A stretch of 64,000 nt of DNA from positions 2,976,001 through 3,040,000 of the forward strand of contig NZ_JAPPRA010000001.1 of NCBI RefSeq assembly GCF_026672375.1, in the 5' to 3' direction. Position numbers and translations under genes: made by a program. Shown in pieces: positions 34,423-42,352 of the stretch. The DNA is from Caulobacter sp. SL161. GTDB lineage: Bacteria; Pseudomonadota; Alphaproteobacteria; Caulobacterales; Caulobacteraceae. The notes below the pieces were generated by a model that saw only the letters and a list, made by a program, of their open reading frames with translations, made no database searches and was not told the DNA's origin. Numbering within the stretch: position 1 is the first letter of the stretch; the number at the start of each line of letters is the position of its first letter.

Positions 34423-34887
34423 TCAAGCCTTCTCCAGACCGGCGGCGACCTTGATCGCCTTCTTGATGCGGATGTAGGTGGCGCAGCGGCAGAGGTTACC
34501 GTTCATCGCCGCGTCGATCTCCTCGTCAGTCGGCTTGGGCGTAGCGGCCAGCAGGGCCGTGGCCGACATGATCTGGCCCGCCTGGCAGTAGCCGCACTGG
34601 GGCGTGTCGACCGCCTTCCAGGCCGCCTGGACCTTGGCGCCGACCGCCGTCTTGCCCACGCCCTCGATGGTGGTCACCTTTTGCTGACCCACGTCGCTGA
34701 TCGGCGTCACGCAGGCGCGCACCGGCGCGCCGTCCAGATGCACGGTGCAGGCGCCGCACAGCGCCGCGCCGCAGCCGTACTTGGCGCCGACCAGACCCAG
34801 CGTATCGCGCAGCACCCACAGCAGCGGCGTGTCGCCATCGACATCCGCCGTGCGGCTTTCTCCGTTGACGCTCAGCGTAAAGGCCAT
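34423..34887 (-). CDS. iorA: 2Fe-2S small subunit of the molybdenum hydroxylase
   Basis: A 154-aa electron-transfer subunit with two [2Fe-2S] clusters. The plant-type ferredoxin domain has C39, C44, C47 and C59 ([17 protein letters not shown]). The C-terminal helical domain has C98, C101, C133 and C135 (CGYCQAG, LCRCATY). The ATG at 34887 has AGGAGCC-type leader sequence. It is immediately upstream of the large subunit. Confidence 0.92.
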   Translation of the reverse strand: MAFTLSVNGESRTADVDGDTPLLWVLRDTLGLVGAKYGCGAALCGACTVHLDGAPVRACVTPISDVGQQKVTTIEGVGKTAVGAKVQAAWKAVDTPQCGYCQAGQIMSATALLAATPKPTDEEIDAAMNGNLCRCATYIRIKKAIKVAAGLEKA

Positions 34888-35239
34888 GGTCAAAGGCTCC
34901 TGATTGGGGTGGCGATGGTCGGCCGCCGAGGCGGCTTTCAAGCTCTGAACTCCAATGTGGCGTGGCGAGTCGCAATTGGGAAGCGCCCCGCCCCTCGCAA
35001 GACGACGCCAGACCGGGCTAATCATCCGCCCAAAGACATTTTTCCGCGACAAAGCCAGACGTGTCGCGTATGGGCCTCGCCTTGGCGAGCGCCGGGCCCG
35101 GGTCATCGCCCGCTGCGTCCCAATGTCCCGCCTTAGCGTAACGACCTCGACGACTCAGCCGATCGCGGGCGCTATGGGCGGCGTCGGCGCGGGGCCAAGA
35201 CATGGCGACGGTGGCGGACTATCTCGGATTCTGAATGAC
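34888..35239. other. Divergent control gap between iorA and the Nudix gene
   Basis: About 350 bases with promoters for both directions. The plus-strand frame is open across most of it, so the Nudix protein could start earlier, but the translation there is arginine- and alanine-rich filler. No repeat, operator or RNA motif stands out. Confidence 0.4.
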
Positions 35240-35794
35240 GTGAGCCAAGCGGGCGAAAAGACAGAAGGACGCAAGAGCGGCAAGCGCCGCCAGATCGCCG
35301 CCCTGCCCTGGCGCGGCGAGGGCGAGGCCCTGCGCATCCTGCTGGTCTCCTCCCGTGAAACCCGCCGCTGGGTGATCCCCAAGGGCTGGCCGATGAAGGA
35401 TCGCTCCGACCCCGAGGCCGCCGCCCAGGAGGCCTATGAGGAGGCCGGCCTGAAAGGCGTCATCGCCGCCAAGCCCTTTGGCGAGTACCCCTATCTGAAG
35501 CGGCTGAAGAACGGCCAGGCGCGCCTGGTCCGGGTCGACGTCTTCCCGCTCGAGGTCACCGCGCAACTCGAGACCTGGCCGGAACAGGGTCAGCGCACGC
35601 TGGAATGGATGACGCCGGTCGAGGCCGCGCTCGCCGTTCAGGAGCCCGAGTTGCGCGACCTGATCGCCTGTTTCGCCGGTGTGGACCTGGCCAGTGAGCA
35701 CGACACCCCCACCAAGGCCCCGACGCCCGTGCGCGTGGCCTTCCAGCGCCTGCGCCGCCGCGTCACGGCGCTGTGGGGCCGCTACCGAAGCTAG
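35240..35794 (+). CDS. Nudix hydrolase (diphosphoinositol-polyphosphate-type)
   Basis: A 184-aa protein. QIAALPWRGEG and RRWVIPKGWPMKDR lead into the Nudix box, which reads GWPMKDRSDPEAAAQEAYEE followed by AGL. This fits G-x5-E-x7-xExxEExG with Q in place of the first R. EYPYLKRLKNGQARLVRVDV follows. This subgroup resembles DIPP/MutT-like enzymes that act on nucleotide or inositol pyrophosphates. The GTG at 35240 is a provisional start. Confidence 0.82.
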   Translation: MSQAGEKTEGRKSGKRRQIAALPWRGEGEALRILLVSSRETRRWVIPKGWPMKDRSDPEAAAQEAYEEAGLKGVIAAKPFGEYPYLKRLKNGQARLVRVDVFPLEVTAQLETWPEQGQRTLEWMTPVEAALAVQEPELRDLIACFAGVDLASEHDTPTKAPTPVRVAFQRLRRRVTALWGRYRS

Positions 35795-35842
35795 GCGGTT
35801 TGATCAAAAGGCCTGTGGACAAGTCTTCGCCGCGCGCATAAT

Positions 35843-35857
35843 GTTCTCATTATGTTC
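35843..35857 (+). promoter_or_regulatory. LexA (SOS) operator
   Basis: GTTC-TCATTAT-GTTC exactly fits the alphaproteobacterial LexA direct repeat GTTC-N7-GTTC. It lies 17 bases ahead of the start codon of the endonuclease III homologue, over the likely promoter. Confidence 0.85.
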
Positions 35858-35874
35858 TAATTCGGCGAGGTTCC

Positions 35875-36600
35875 ATGCAGCTGTCCCTAGCCCTGGCCCG
35901 GTCGCCGCTGGAAAGCGTCCGCGACGCCCTGCTCTGCGAGTTTGGACCGCAGCGGCCGGTGGCGCGAATGGACCCCATCTCGCAACTTGTGAAATCATCG
36001 ATCAGCGGCCGCACGGCCGACGCGGTGTCGTGGGCGGCGTTCCTGCGCCTGCGCGCGGCGTTCAAGTCCTGGGAGGACCTGTCGCGCGCCAAGGTCGCCC
36101 ACGTCGCCATGGCCATCCAGGACGTGACCTTTCCGGAGGACAAGGCCCGCCGCCTGACCACCGCCCTGCGCATGATCGAGGAAAAGGTCGGCTGGCTCTC
36201 GCTCAACCACCTGAAGACCCTGGAGGTCGACCAGGCGCGCTGGGAGCTGCAGGCCCTGCCCGGCGTAGGCGTCAAGGTGGCCGCCTGCGTCTTGAACTTC
36301 AGCGACCTGGCGATGCGGGCCCTGGTGGTCGACACCCATGTCGACCGCGTCGCCAAGCGGATCGGCCTGGTGGGCGCGGGCGATACGACCAATACCTATC
36401 ACGCGCTGATGGCGATGGCGCCGGCGACCTGGACCGCTGATGATCTCTTCGAGCTGCACTGGCTGATGAAACGCGGCCTGGGCCAGATGCTGTGCCCGCA
36501 CGAGGCCCCCAAGTGCGGGGCGTGCCCGGTCAAGCAGATGTGCGCCAAGGCGGGGGTGGGCCACAGCGCCGATGTGCTGGCTTGGCGACCGAGGGGGTAG
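35875..36600 (+). CDS. Endonuclease III-like HhH-GPD DNA glycosylase, SOS-regulated
   Basis: A base-excision or DNA-damage protein of 241 aa. The helix-hairpin-helix is LPGVGVKVAA with catalytic-lysine position K134, and the glycosylase aspartate is D153 in VVDTHVDRVAKR. A [4Fe-4S] loop closes the domain: C207-x6-C214-x2-C217-x5-C223. Compared with E. coli Nth it has about 25 extra N-terminal residues and fewer basic residues. The perfect LexA box upstream implies induction by DNA damage. Substrate lesions are unknown. Confidence 0.9.
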   Translation: MQLSLALARSPLESVRDALLCEFGPQRPVARMDPISQLVKSSISGRTADAVSWAAFLRLRAAFKSWEDLSRAKVAHVAMAIQDVTFPEDKARRLTTALRMIEEKVGWLSLNHLKTLEVDQARWELQALPGVGVKVAACVLNFSDLAMRALVVDTHVDRVAKRIGLVGAGDTTNTYHALMAMAPATWTADDLFELHWLMKRGLGQMLCPHEAPKCGACPVKQMCAKAGVGHSADVLAWRPRG

Positions 36601-36963
36601 CGGGGGACGGAGGCGAGGATGGCGGATTTCGAACCGTTGAAGTGATCCCCAGTATCCCGACCTCCCCGGCGAACGCCGGGGCCCAGATTCATCTTGGGCG
36701 TTTTGGGTGTGACGCGATATTGCGCGACGCGAACGGGATAGATCGTCCGTGGTTTCGATCTGGATCCCGGCGTTCGCCGGGAAGGTCGGGTTTCTGGAGG
36801 TGCGTTAGAGGTTGCTCACGACCCGATGCGGACATCGGAAAGGTCTGTTTGTCGGTCAAGTTTCCGGTGCCCACCAACCTCAAGATCTGGATCGGAGCTG
36901 TTAGGACGCGCTGGTCGAACTAGCAGGCCAACTACCTAAAGTTCCTCGACAGCATCGAGCAGG
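36601..36963. other. Gene-free stretch at the left border of the AT-rich islet
   Basis: About 360 bases between the SOS gene and the islet. The first part holds the palindromic repeat copy B; from about 36800 the sequence looks like eroded coding DNA on the plus strand, with an in-frame TAG at 36921. No complete gene is seen. Confidence 0.4.
36656..36790. repeat. Palindromic intergenic repeat, copy B
   Basis: CCCGACCTCCCCGGCGAACG and its inverted partner CGTTCGCCGGGAAGGTCGGG enclose about 95 bases, with inner CCCAGATTC and TCTGGATCCC echoing copy A at 8259-8346. It marks the boundary between the core gene and the AT-rich islet. Confidence 0.75.
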
Positions 36964-37858
36964 CTAGAACTGCCGCCGCGCCATCACCCTAAGTAGTTCG
37001 GCATACACGAGCGCGAACCAATGCGCGGCCTGCGGCACGAGCATTCGGCAGACCTGCTCAGAACCGCCGATCGCGCCCAGATCAATGTTGGCCTCCGCGA
37101 CTCGGTAGTGGAACATTCTATTTCTGAACTGGACGAGAAGCGAGGGCATGGCCCTAAAAGGTACCCGGAAAAGATTGTCCGTATCGGGCTCGAATTCAAA
37201 TCCATCAGTTTGGTGGATACCGCACTTCTCAATCTGTTGCCGCAAAGCAGAGATCCACCTGACTTCACATCCAGAGATGGAGAAATCAAATGTAAGGCCC
37301 GATATATTCGGAGCCTGGTCCGCGATCACGGGAATTGCTGAGTTCAGTACCTTGAGATCGCCATCGCGATCATTGTTCATTAGCGATTTCAGGAAATCGT
37401 GAGATCTTTTTAAAGTCAGATTGAGTGGTGGCATATAGTAGCGGAAAGGCGACAGCGATCATTTCTAAAATTCTATAGATGTATAGAAATGATTCTGTGT
37501 ACCTCCTATCCTTCTGAGCGACTAGCGCTAGAGTGAGCTCTCGCCTAAGATTCTTGAAATAATCCACGTTTTTAGAAGATAAATTCTTGATGAAGTGTTC
37601 GTACTCATCGAGAGTTAGGTCGCCTTCAAATATGAATTTTGAAATACTCTTAGGATTGCACATCCTGCGAGATTTTTGACGGAAGGAATTGCTGTTAATT
37701 GCAATGAGCCTGCCACTAGAAACCTCTTTAACATTCACGCTTCCGAGCAGCAGCCGCAAGATTTCATGAGGAGCGGCCCCATCGTCGTAGAGTCCGAATG
37801 GCTTGGGTGGAGTATATCCCGCTAATTTCGGCTCTTTAAGCGTAAGATTGACCGTCAC
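36964..37858 (-). pseudogene. Islet protein of unknown function interrupted by a one-base frameshift
   Basis: Two overlapping minus-strand frames look like one gene. The first (37858-37370, GTG start, 162 aa) ends ...LEMIAVAFPLLYATTQSDFKK then loses sense. The second, in the +1 frame, begins in the same place with SHDFLKSLMNNDRDGDLKVL and runs to 36964. Removing one base from the T5 run at 37407-37411 gives a continuous 297-aa protein (junction SDFKRSHDFLK). The protein is mostly helical; its C-terminal part has FRNRMFHYRVAEANIDLGAI. The family is unknown. Base composition is AT-rich with Ile/Asn/Lys and AGA/ATA codons unlike its neighbours, a sign of transfer. It could be a true mutation, a sequencing error or programmed frameshifting. 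Confidence 0.6.
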
Positions 37859-37860
37859 AG

Positions 37861-38910
37861 CTATTCGACCAGGGTGGCTTCGTGGAACTTCTCGGTTACC
37901 TTTTCCACGTCATAGTCTCTGAATTTCTCAGCTTTCTCAAAGAACAACATTGATAGCTCGCGTCGCATCTTTCCGACATTAATCTTCGAAACGTTGATGG
38001 CGTCAAACGCCTCTTCAAACATTCTTATTAGATATTCAAAGTCGTCGACGCCAATATCTGATAGGTATTTATGACTACGCTTGGCGCCGACAGTGAATCC
38101 AATCAGATTGTTTCCGATGCGAAGCCAATCTTTACTTTTCTGACTCGCCGCGAATTTCTCGACAAGTACTAGGACATCTCTAAACGATATGTCCGCTTCT
38201 GTCAGATCGCTATCCATGACCTTGCCGACGAGAATCTCGTCGAGCTTCGACTCGATTATTCTCGAATTCTGGTTGTGAACGCTGTCAGTTAGAAAAGCAG
38301 TATAGGCCTCGGCAATATCCGCCTGTCTGAACGCGCCTGCGGGTGCCTTTGCGTTCTCAGTATCTTTCTCCGAGAACATCTCAATGCCAAGATTGGCAGT
38401 GTCGAGCATCCCCTTGGTCAGCATTTCGATCTGATGGCGAGCGGTCATTGGCTTCTGACCGTTGTTGAGGGTGATCATCCGGTACAGTAGAAGATCGTAC
38501 CGCTCGGCAATAATGATGTTCATCGGCAGTGTGATCGTATCGACGAAATCATCGCTCTGGGAGGCATCTTTCAATGTATTAAGGCGTTGCATGCCATCAA
38601 GAATATAGCCATCACCAATATTGGCGTTGACGAACCGCTGCAGAGCCTGGGCGTCGAGAGATTTAGAGTGGGCGCGATTTACGAACGCCAGGGTGATCGG
38701 CGGCATCTGACACCCCTTCAGGATGTCGTTCTTCAGCCGTTCATAGAACTTTCGACGCTGAACTTTTCGTTGTTCCTCAAACTTGTTGATCAGCGGGAAC
38801 AGGCTGTCGAGCGCAAAGCGGTAGGTCGTACTTCCCTGTCCCACTGCACTTTTGATCACCTGGTCTTGGCTAACGACGTAGAGTTGGATCACGCCCAGTT
38901 CCTGATTCAT
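37861..38910 (-). CDS. DGQHR/DndB-like ParB-fold protein of the AT-rich islet
   Basis: A 349-aa protein. The key motif is GDGYILDGMQRLNTLKDA, the counterpart of IDGQHRL in the DndB/DGQHR group, followed by LPMNIIIAERYDLLLYRMIT and LNNGQKPMTARHQIEML (the NKGQKP-like block). DndB proteins belong to DNA phosphorothioation modules, and other relatives sit in defence islands (established). The C-terminal half is helical (FEYLIRMFEEAFDAINVSKI). It starts the islet operon and ends two bases before the GTG of its frameshifted partner. Codon use is AT-rich. No nuclease or sulfur-transfer genes are present nearby. Confidence 0.65.
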   Translation of the reverse strand: MNQELGVIQLYVVSQDQVIKSAVGQGSTTYRFALDSLFPLINKFEEQRKVQRRKFYERLKNDILKGCQMPPITLAFVNRAHSKSLDAQALQRFVNANIGDGYILDGMQRLNTLKDASQSDDFVDTITLPMNIIIAERYDLLLYRMITLNNGQKPMTARHQIEMLTKGMLDTANLGIEMFSEKDTENAKAPAGAFRQADIAEAYTAFLTDSVHNQNSRIIESKLDEILVGKVMDSDLTEADISFRDVLVLVEKFAASQKSKDWLRIGNNLIGFTVGAKRSHKYLSDIGVDDFEYLIRMFEEAFDAINVSKINVGKMRRELSMLFFEKAEKFRDYDVEKVTEKFHEATLVE

Positions 38911-39100
38911 TGGCGGCGCTCGATCCGAGCGCGCCGCTAGAGTGTTGCCCGCCCAGGTTTCCGATGCAATCGGAGTGTAGCGTTACGTTGTGCGAAGACC
39001 GGTTTCTTGGGGTGGTCCAAGGCGGCGAACGCGACGCTTAGGTGGGCCCATGAACTGGCAATGCCCCCTAACCACCCATCCCAGACGCTCCCAACGCTCC

Positions 39101-40069
39101 CTACCCCGCCGCCAGTTCCGTGAACGTCTTCGTTCCGATCGGGTAGCGGCGGTAGTCGCGATAGTCGAAGTGCCACCATTCCTCGGCGTAGACGGTGAAG
39201 CCGTCCGCCTCCATGGCCTCGCGCAGGATGGCGCGCAGCGCGCGCTGCCGGCTCGTGCCGCCGACGAAGTCGGCATAGGCGCGGGTCGAGAACTCATCGT
39301 AGCGGCTGGGCATCTCGACGGGCTGGCCGGTCTTGAGGTCGTAGAGGGTCAGGTCCACCGCGCAGCCCCGGTTGTGGCGCGAGCCCTGGGCCGGGTCAGC
39401 GACGAAGACGCGGGCCTCGGGCGGCGTGGCCTCCCAGAACATCCAGGTCACGTACCAGGGCCGGTAGGCGTCATAGACCAGGAGGCCATAGCCCTTCGCC
39501 GCAAGAGCGCGATGGATGCGCGCCAGCGCCTCCGCCGCCGGGCGCTGCAGATAGGCCGCCGACGCCTCGTAGAGCGGGATGCCCATGAAGTTCTTCGCGC
39601 CAGCATAGCGGATATCGCGCTTAATGCCCGGCGTGAGGCTGGTGACCTCCACGAGATCCGAGGGCAGCTTGTCGGCCGTCTCGACCGGCGGCGTCGCCGC
39701 CAGGGCCCGCTGGCGCAGCAGGACCGGGTCGGCCCGGACGGCCTTGCGGATCGCCGACTCGACCTCGGCGCCGAAGTCGTGAAAGGCCAGAGGCTTGCCG
39801 TTCAGGCGAACCGCGCCCGTCTCCAGGATCAGCTCACCGCCGCCCGCGATGGCGTAGCGCCCCCCGCCGAGCGGGCTCAGGCGCGCGCCCTTGAAGCCCT
39901 CGCCATCGATGTGGAGCACGCCCTCCTGTTCGAAGACGGTGAAGGGCGCGGCCTTGTCGCCGTACTGCCCGATGGCGGCCAGCTCGGCGCGGCTCTGGGC
40001 GAAGGCGGCGGGCGCGGCCAGGCCGGCGGCGGTGAGCGCCAGGAAGGATCGTCGCGCAAGATCACGCAT
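39101..40069 (-). CDS. Exported D-alanyl-D-alanine dipeptidase (VanX/DdpX family, M15D)
   Basis: A zinc dipeptidase with a Tat-type signal (residues 1-25, RRSFLALTAAGLAAPAAFAQ), 322 aa from the ATG at 40069. An extra N-terminal domain of about 120 residues precedes the catalytic part. That part has VTSLTPGIKRDIRYAGAKNF, then YDAYRPWYVTWMFWEA, the metal motif SRHNRGCAVDLTLYD (H and D ligands) and EEWWHFDYRDY (catalytic E and H ligand). It probably recycles cell-wall dipeptides in the periplasm. A TTG nine bases upstream is an alternative start. Confidence 0.9.
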   Translation of the reverse strand: MRDLARRSFLALTAAGLAAPAAFAQSRAELAAIGQYGDKAAPFTVFEQEGVLHIDGEGFKGARLSPLGGGRYAIAGGGELILETGAVRLNGKPLAFHDFGAEVESAIRKAVRADPVLLRQRALAATPPVETADKLPSDLVEVTSLTPGIKRDIRYAGAKNFMGIPLYEASAAYLQRPAAEALARIHRALAAKGYGLLVYDAYRPWYVTWMFWEATPPEARVFVADPAQGSRHNRGCAVDLTLYDLKTGQPVEMPSRYDEFSTRAYADFVGGTSRQRALRAILREAMEADGFTVYAEEWWHFDYRDYRRYPIGTKTFTELAAG

Positions 40070-40096
40070 CACAGCCAAGCCCTCACACCCTTAATC

Positions 40097-40204
40097 GTGT
40101 CATCCCGGCCGCAGCGTAGCGGAGAGCCGGGACCCAGGGGGTGAAGAAACGCCGTGCGCACCGCCCCTGGTTCCCGGATAGCCTCTTCGAGGCTTCCGGG
40201 ATGA
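40097..40204. repeat. Palindromic intergenic repeat, copy E
   Basis: The outer arms GTGTCATCCCGG/CCGGGATGA and the inner GCCGGGACCCAGGGG/CCCCTGGTTCCCGG match copy D in inverted orientation. It lies between mmsA and the dipeptidase gene. Confidence 0.75.
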
Positions 40205-40216
40205 AACAGGTGATCG

Positions 40217-41713
40217 CTACTTCATCGTCGGAATGACGAAGCTCGAATCCGCAACCTCGCCCTCCGGCCAGCGGGCGGTGACCGTCTTGACCTTGGTGTA
40301 GAATTTCACGCCCTCGACGCCGTGCTGGTTGGTGTCGCCGAAGGCCGAGCGCTTCCAACCGCCGAAGGTGTGATAGGCCACCGGCACCGGGATCGGCACG
40401 TTGACGCCCACCATGCCGACGTTCACTTGCGAAGCGAACTCGCGCGCGGCGCGGCCGTTGCGGGTGAAGATAGCGACGCCGTTGCCGTACTGGTGCTCGG
40501 ACGGCAGGGCCATGGCTTCTTCCATGGTCTCAGCGCGGACGATCTGCAGCACCGGGCCGAAGATCTCCTCGTGATAGGTCTTCATGCCCTTCTTGACGCC
40601 GTCAAACAGCGTCGGGCCGATGAAGAAGCCCTTCTCGAAGCCCTGCAGCCTGAAGTCACGGCCGTCGACCACCAGCTCGGCGCCCTCTTCCTGGCCGATG
40701 CGGATGTAGTCGGCGATCTTGTCGCGATGCTGGGCGCTGACCACCGGGCCGTAGTGGGCGTCGGGATCGGTGGAGACGCCGACCTTCAAGGACGCGATCT
40801 CTGCGACCATGCGCTCGCGCAGTTCATCGGCGGTCTTCTGGCCGACCGGCACCACCACCGGCAGGGCCATGCAGCGCTCGCCGGCCGATCCGAAGGCCGC
40901 GCCCGACAGGTCCTTGACCACCTGGTCCATGTCGGCGTCGGGCAGGACGATGCCGTGGTTCTTGGCGCCGCCCATGGCCTGGACGCGTTTCCCGTGCGCG
41001 GTTCCCGTCTGGTAGACGTAATGGGCGATGTCGGAGCTGCCCACGAAGCTGACCGCGCGGATCAGCGGGTGGGTCAGGATGGCGTCGACGGCGCTCTTGT
41101 CGCCGTGGACGACGTTCAGCACCCCGGCGGGAGCGCCAGCCTCCATCATCAGCTCGGCCAGCTTGACCGGTACCGTCGGATCTTTCTCCGAGGGCTTGAG
41201 GATGAAGCTGTTGCCCACCGCGATGCTGATGCCGAACATCCACATCGGGATCATGGCCGGGAAGTTGAACGGCGTGATCCCCGCGCACACGCCCAGCGGC
41301 TGGCGCATCGAATAGACGTCGATGCCGGGACCCGCGCCCTCGGTGTACTCGCCCTTCAGGATGTGGGGGATGCCACAGGCGAACTCGATGACCTCGAGGC
41401 CGCGCTGGATGTCGCCCTTGGCGTCGGCGATGACCTTGCCGTGCTCGGACGACAGGATCTCGGCCAGGGTGTTCATGTCGCGCTCGATCAGGCGCTTGAA
41501 CTCGAACATCACCCGGGCGCGGCGCTGCGGATTGGTCTGGGCCCAGCCGATCTGCGCCTTGGCGGCGACCTGGACGGCGGCGTCGAGCTCGGCGTCGGTC
41601 GCGAACTGGACGCGGGCCTGGACCTCGCCGGTGTTGGGATTGAAGACGTCGCCGAAGCGGCCGGAGGTTCCGACCAGGGTCTGACCGTTCACGAAATGGG
41701 CGATGTCTCGCAT
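40217..41713 (-). CDS. mmsA: CoA-acylating methylmalonate-semialdehyde dehydrogenase
   Basis: Oxidises (methyl)malonate semialdehyde to propionyl- or acetyl-CoA in valine, thymine or inositol breakdown. The 498-aa protein has the MmsA-type ITPFNFPAMIPMWMFGISIA, ILKPSEKDPTVPVKLAELM, the catalytic cysteine in FGSAGERCMALPVV (about residue 285) and EIFGPVLQIVRAE. The AHYGPVVSAQHRDK and GGWKRSAFGD blocks fit this subfamily. The ATG at 41713 has GGGAGC upstream. Confidence 0.92.
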   Translation of the reverse strand: MRDIAHFVNGQTLVGTSGRFGDVFNPNTGEVQARVQFATDAELDAAVQVAAKAQIGWAQTNPQRRARVMFEFKRLIERDMNTLAEILSSEHGKVIADAKGDIQRGLEVIEFACGIPHILKGEYTEGAGPGIDVYSMRQPLGVCAGITPFNFPAMIPMWMFGISIAVGNSFILKPSEKDPTVPVKLAELMMEAGAPAGVLNVVHGDKSAVDAILTHPLIRAVSFVGSSDIAHYVYQTGTAHGKRVQAMGGAKNHGIVLPDADMDQVVKDLSGAAFGSAGERCMALPVVVPVGQKTADELRERMVAEIASLKVGVSTDPDAHYGPVVSAQHRDKIADYIRIGQEEGAELVVDGRDFRLQGFEKGFFIGPTLFDGVKKGMKTYHEEIFGPVLQIVRAETMEEAMALPSEHQYGNGVAIFTRNGRAAREFASQVNVGMVGVNVPIPVPVAYHTFGGWKRSAFGDTNQHGVEGVKFYTKVKTVTARWPEGEVADSSFVIPTMK

Positions 41714-41788
41714 AATGCGCTCCCTAACGCTGTTTTGCGCGTCAATAGCACCCCAGGATCACGCCGTATCGCGCGAAATCCTGCCGAG

Positions 41789-42313
41789 CTACTCCGCATC
41801 GACATGCACGCGGCGGAACCGCCCCTGCAGATAGACCAGCGGCTCGTGGTCGGGGTCATACCGCAGCTTGACCACCCGTCCGACATAGACCCGGTGATCG
41901 CCCGCGTCGAAGGCGTGGTGTGTCTCGCATTCGAAATTGGCCATGCATTCGGGCAGGATCGGCACGCCGGTCCGCCAGGTCTCGGTCTCGAGGCCGGCGA
42001 AGCGGTCGGTGTCCTTCTGGACGAACTGGCGGGCCAGTTCCTGGTGCTCGGCGTGCAACACGTTGACGGCGAACTTCTGCGCCGCGTCCAGCGCCGGCAG
42101 GCTGGAGGACTTGAGGTCAACGCAGATCAGGGCCAGCGGCGGATCCAGCGACACCGAGGTGAACGAGTTCGCGGTCAGGCCCACCCTGCGGCCGTCCGGG
42201 GCCAGCGTGGTGACGACGGTGACCCCCGTCGTGAAGCACCCAAACGCGTTGCGCAGGGCCCGGGCGTCATGCTCGGCGCCCTCCCCCAGTTCGATCGTAA
42301 CCGCTTTACTCAT
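41789..42313 (-). CDS. Flavin reductase-like FMN-binding protein
   Basis: A split-barrel flavoprotein of 174 aa: ALRNAFGCFTTGVTVVTTLA, then GLTANSFTSVSLDPPLALIC (flavin-phosphate binding), FAVNVLHAEHQELARQF and DHRVYVGRVV. These proteins reduce FMN or FAD for a partner monooxygenase; no monooxygenase is adjacent. The acetyltransferase-cupin operon lies upstream on the same strand. Confidence 0.9.
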   Translation of the reverse strand: MSKAVTIELGEGAEHDARALRNAFGCFTTGVTVVTTLAPDGRRVGLTANSFTSVSLDPPLALICVDLKSSSLPALDAAQKFAVNVLHAEHQELARQFVQKDTDRFAGLETETWRTGVPILPECMANFECETHHAFDAGDHRVYVGRVVKLRYDPDHEPLVYLQGRFRRVHVDAE

Positions 42314-42352
42314 CGGCTAAGCAGTGGGGCAAAGCAGGGCGACGGGCAAGCT

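Noticed and set aside
36830..36992. Remnant of a plus-strand gene (frame with QANYLKFLDSIEQAR after an in-frame TAG)
   Set aside because: Too short and without a recognisable family; could be chance.
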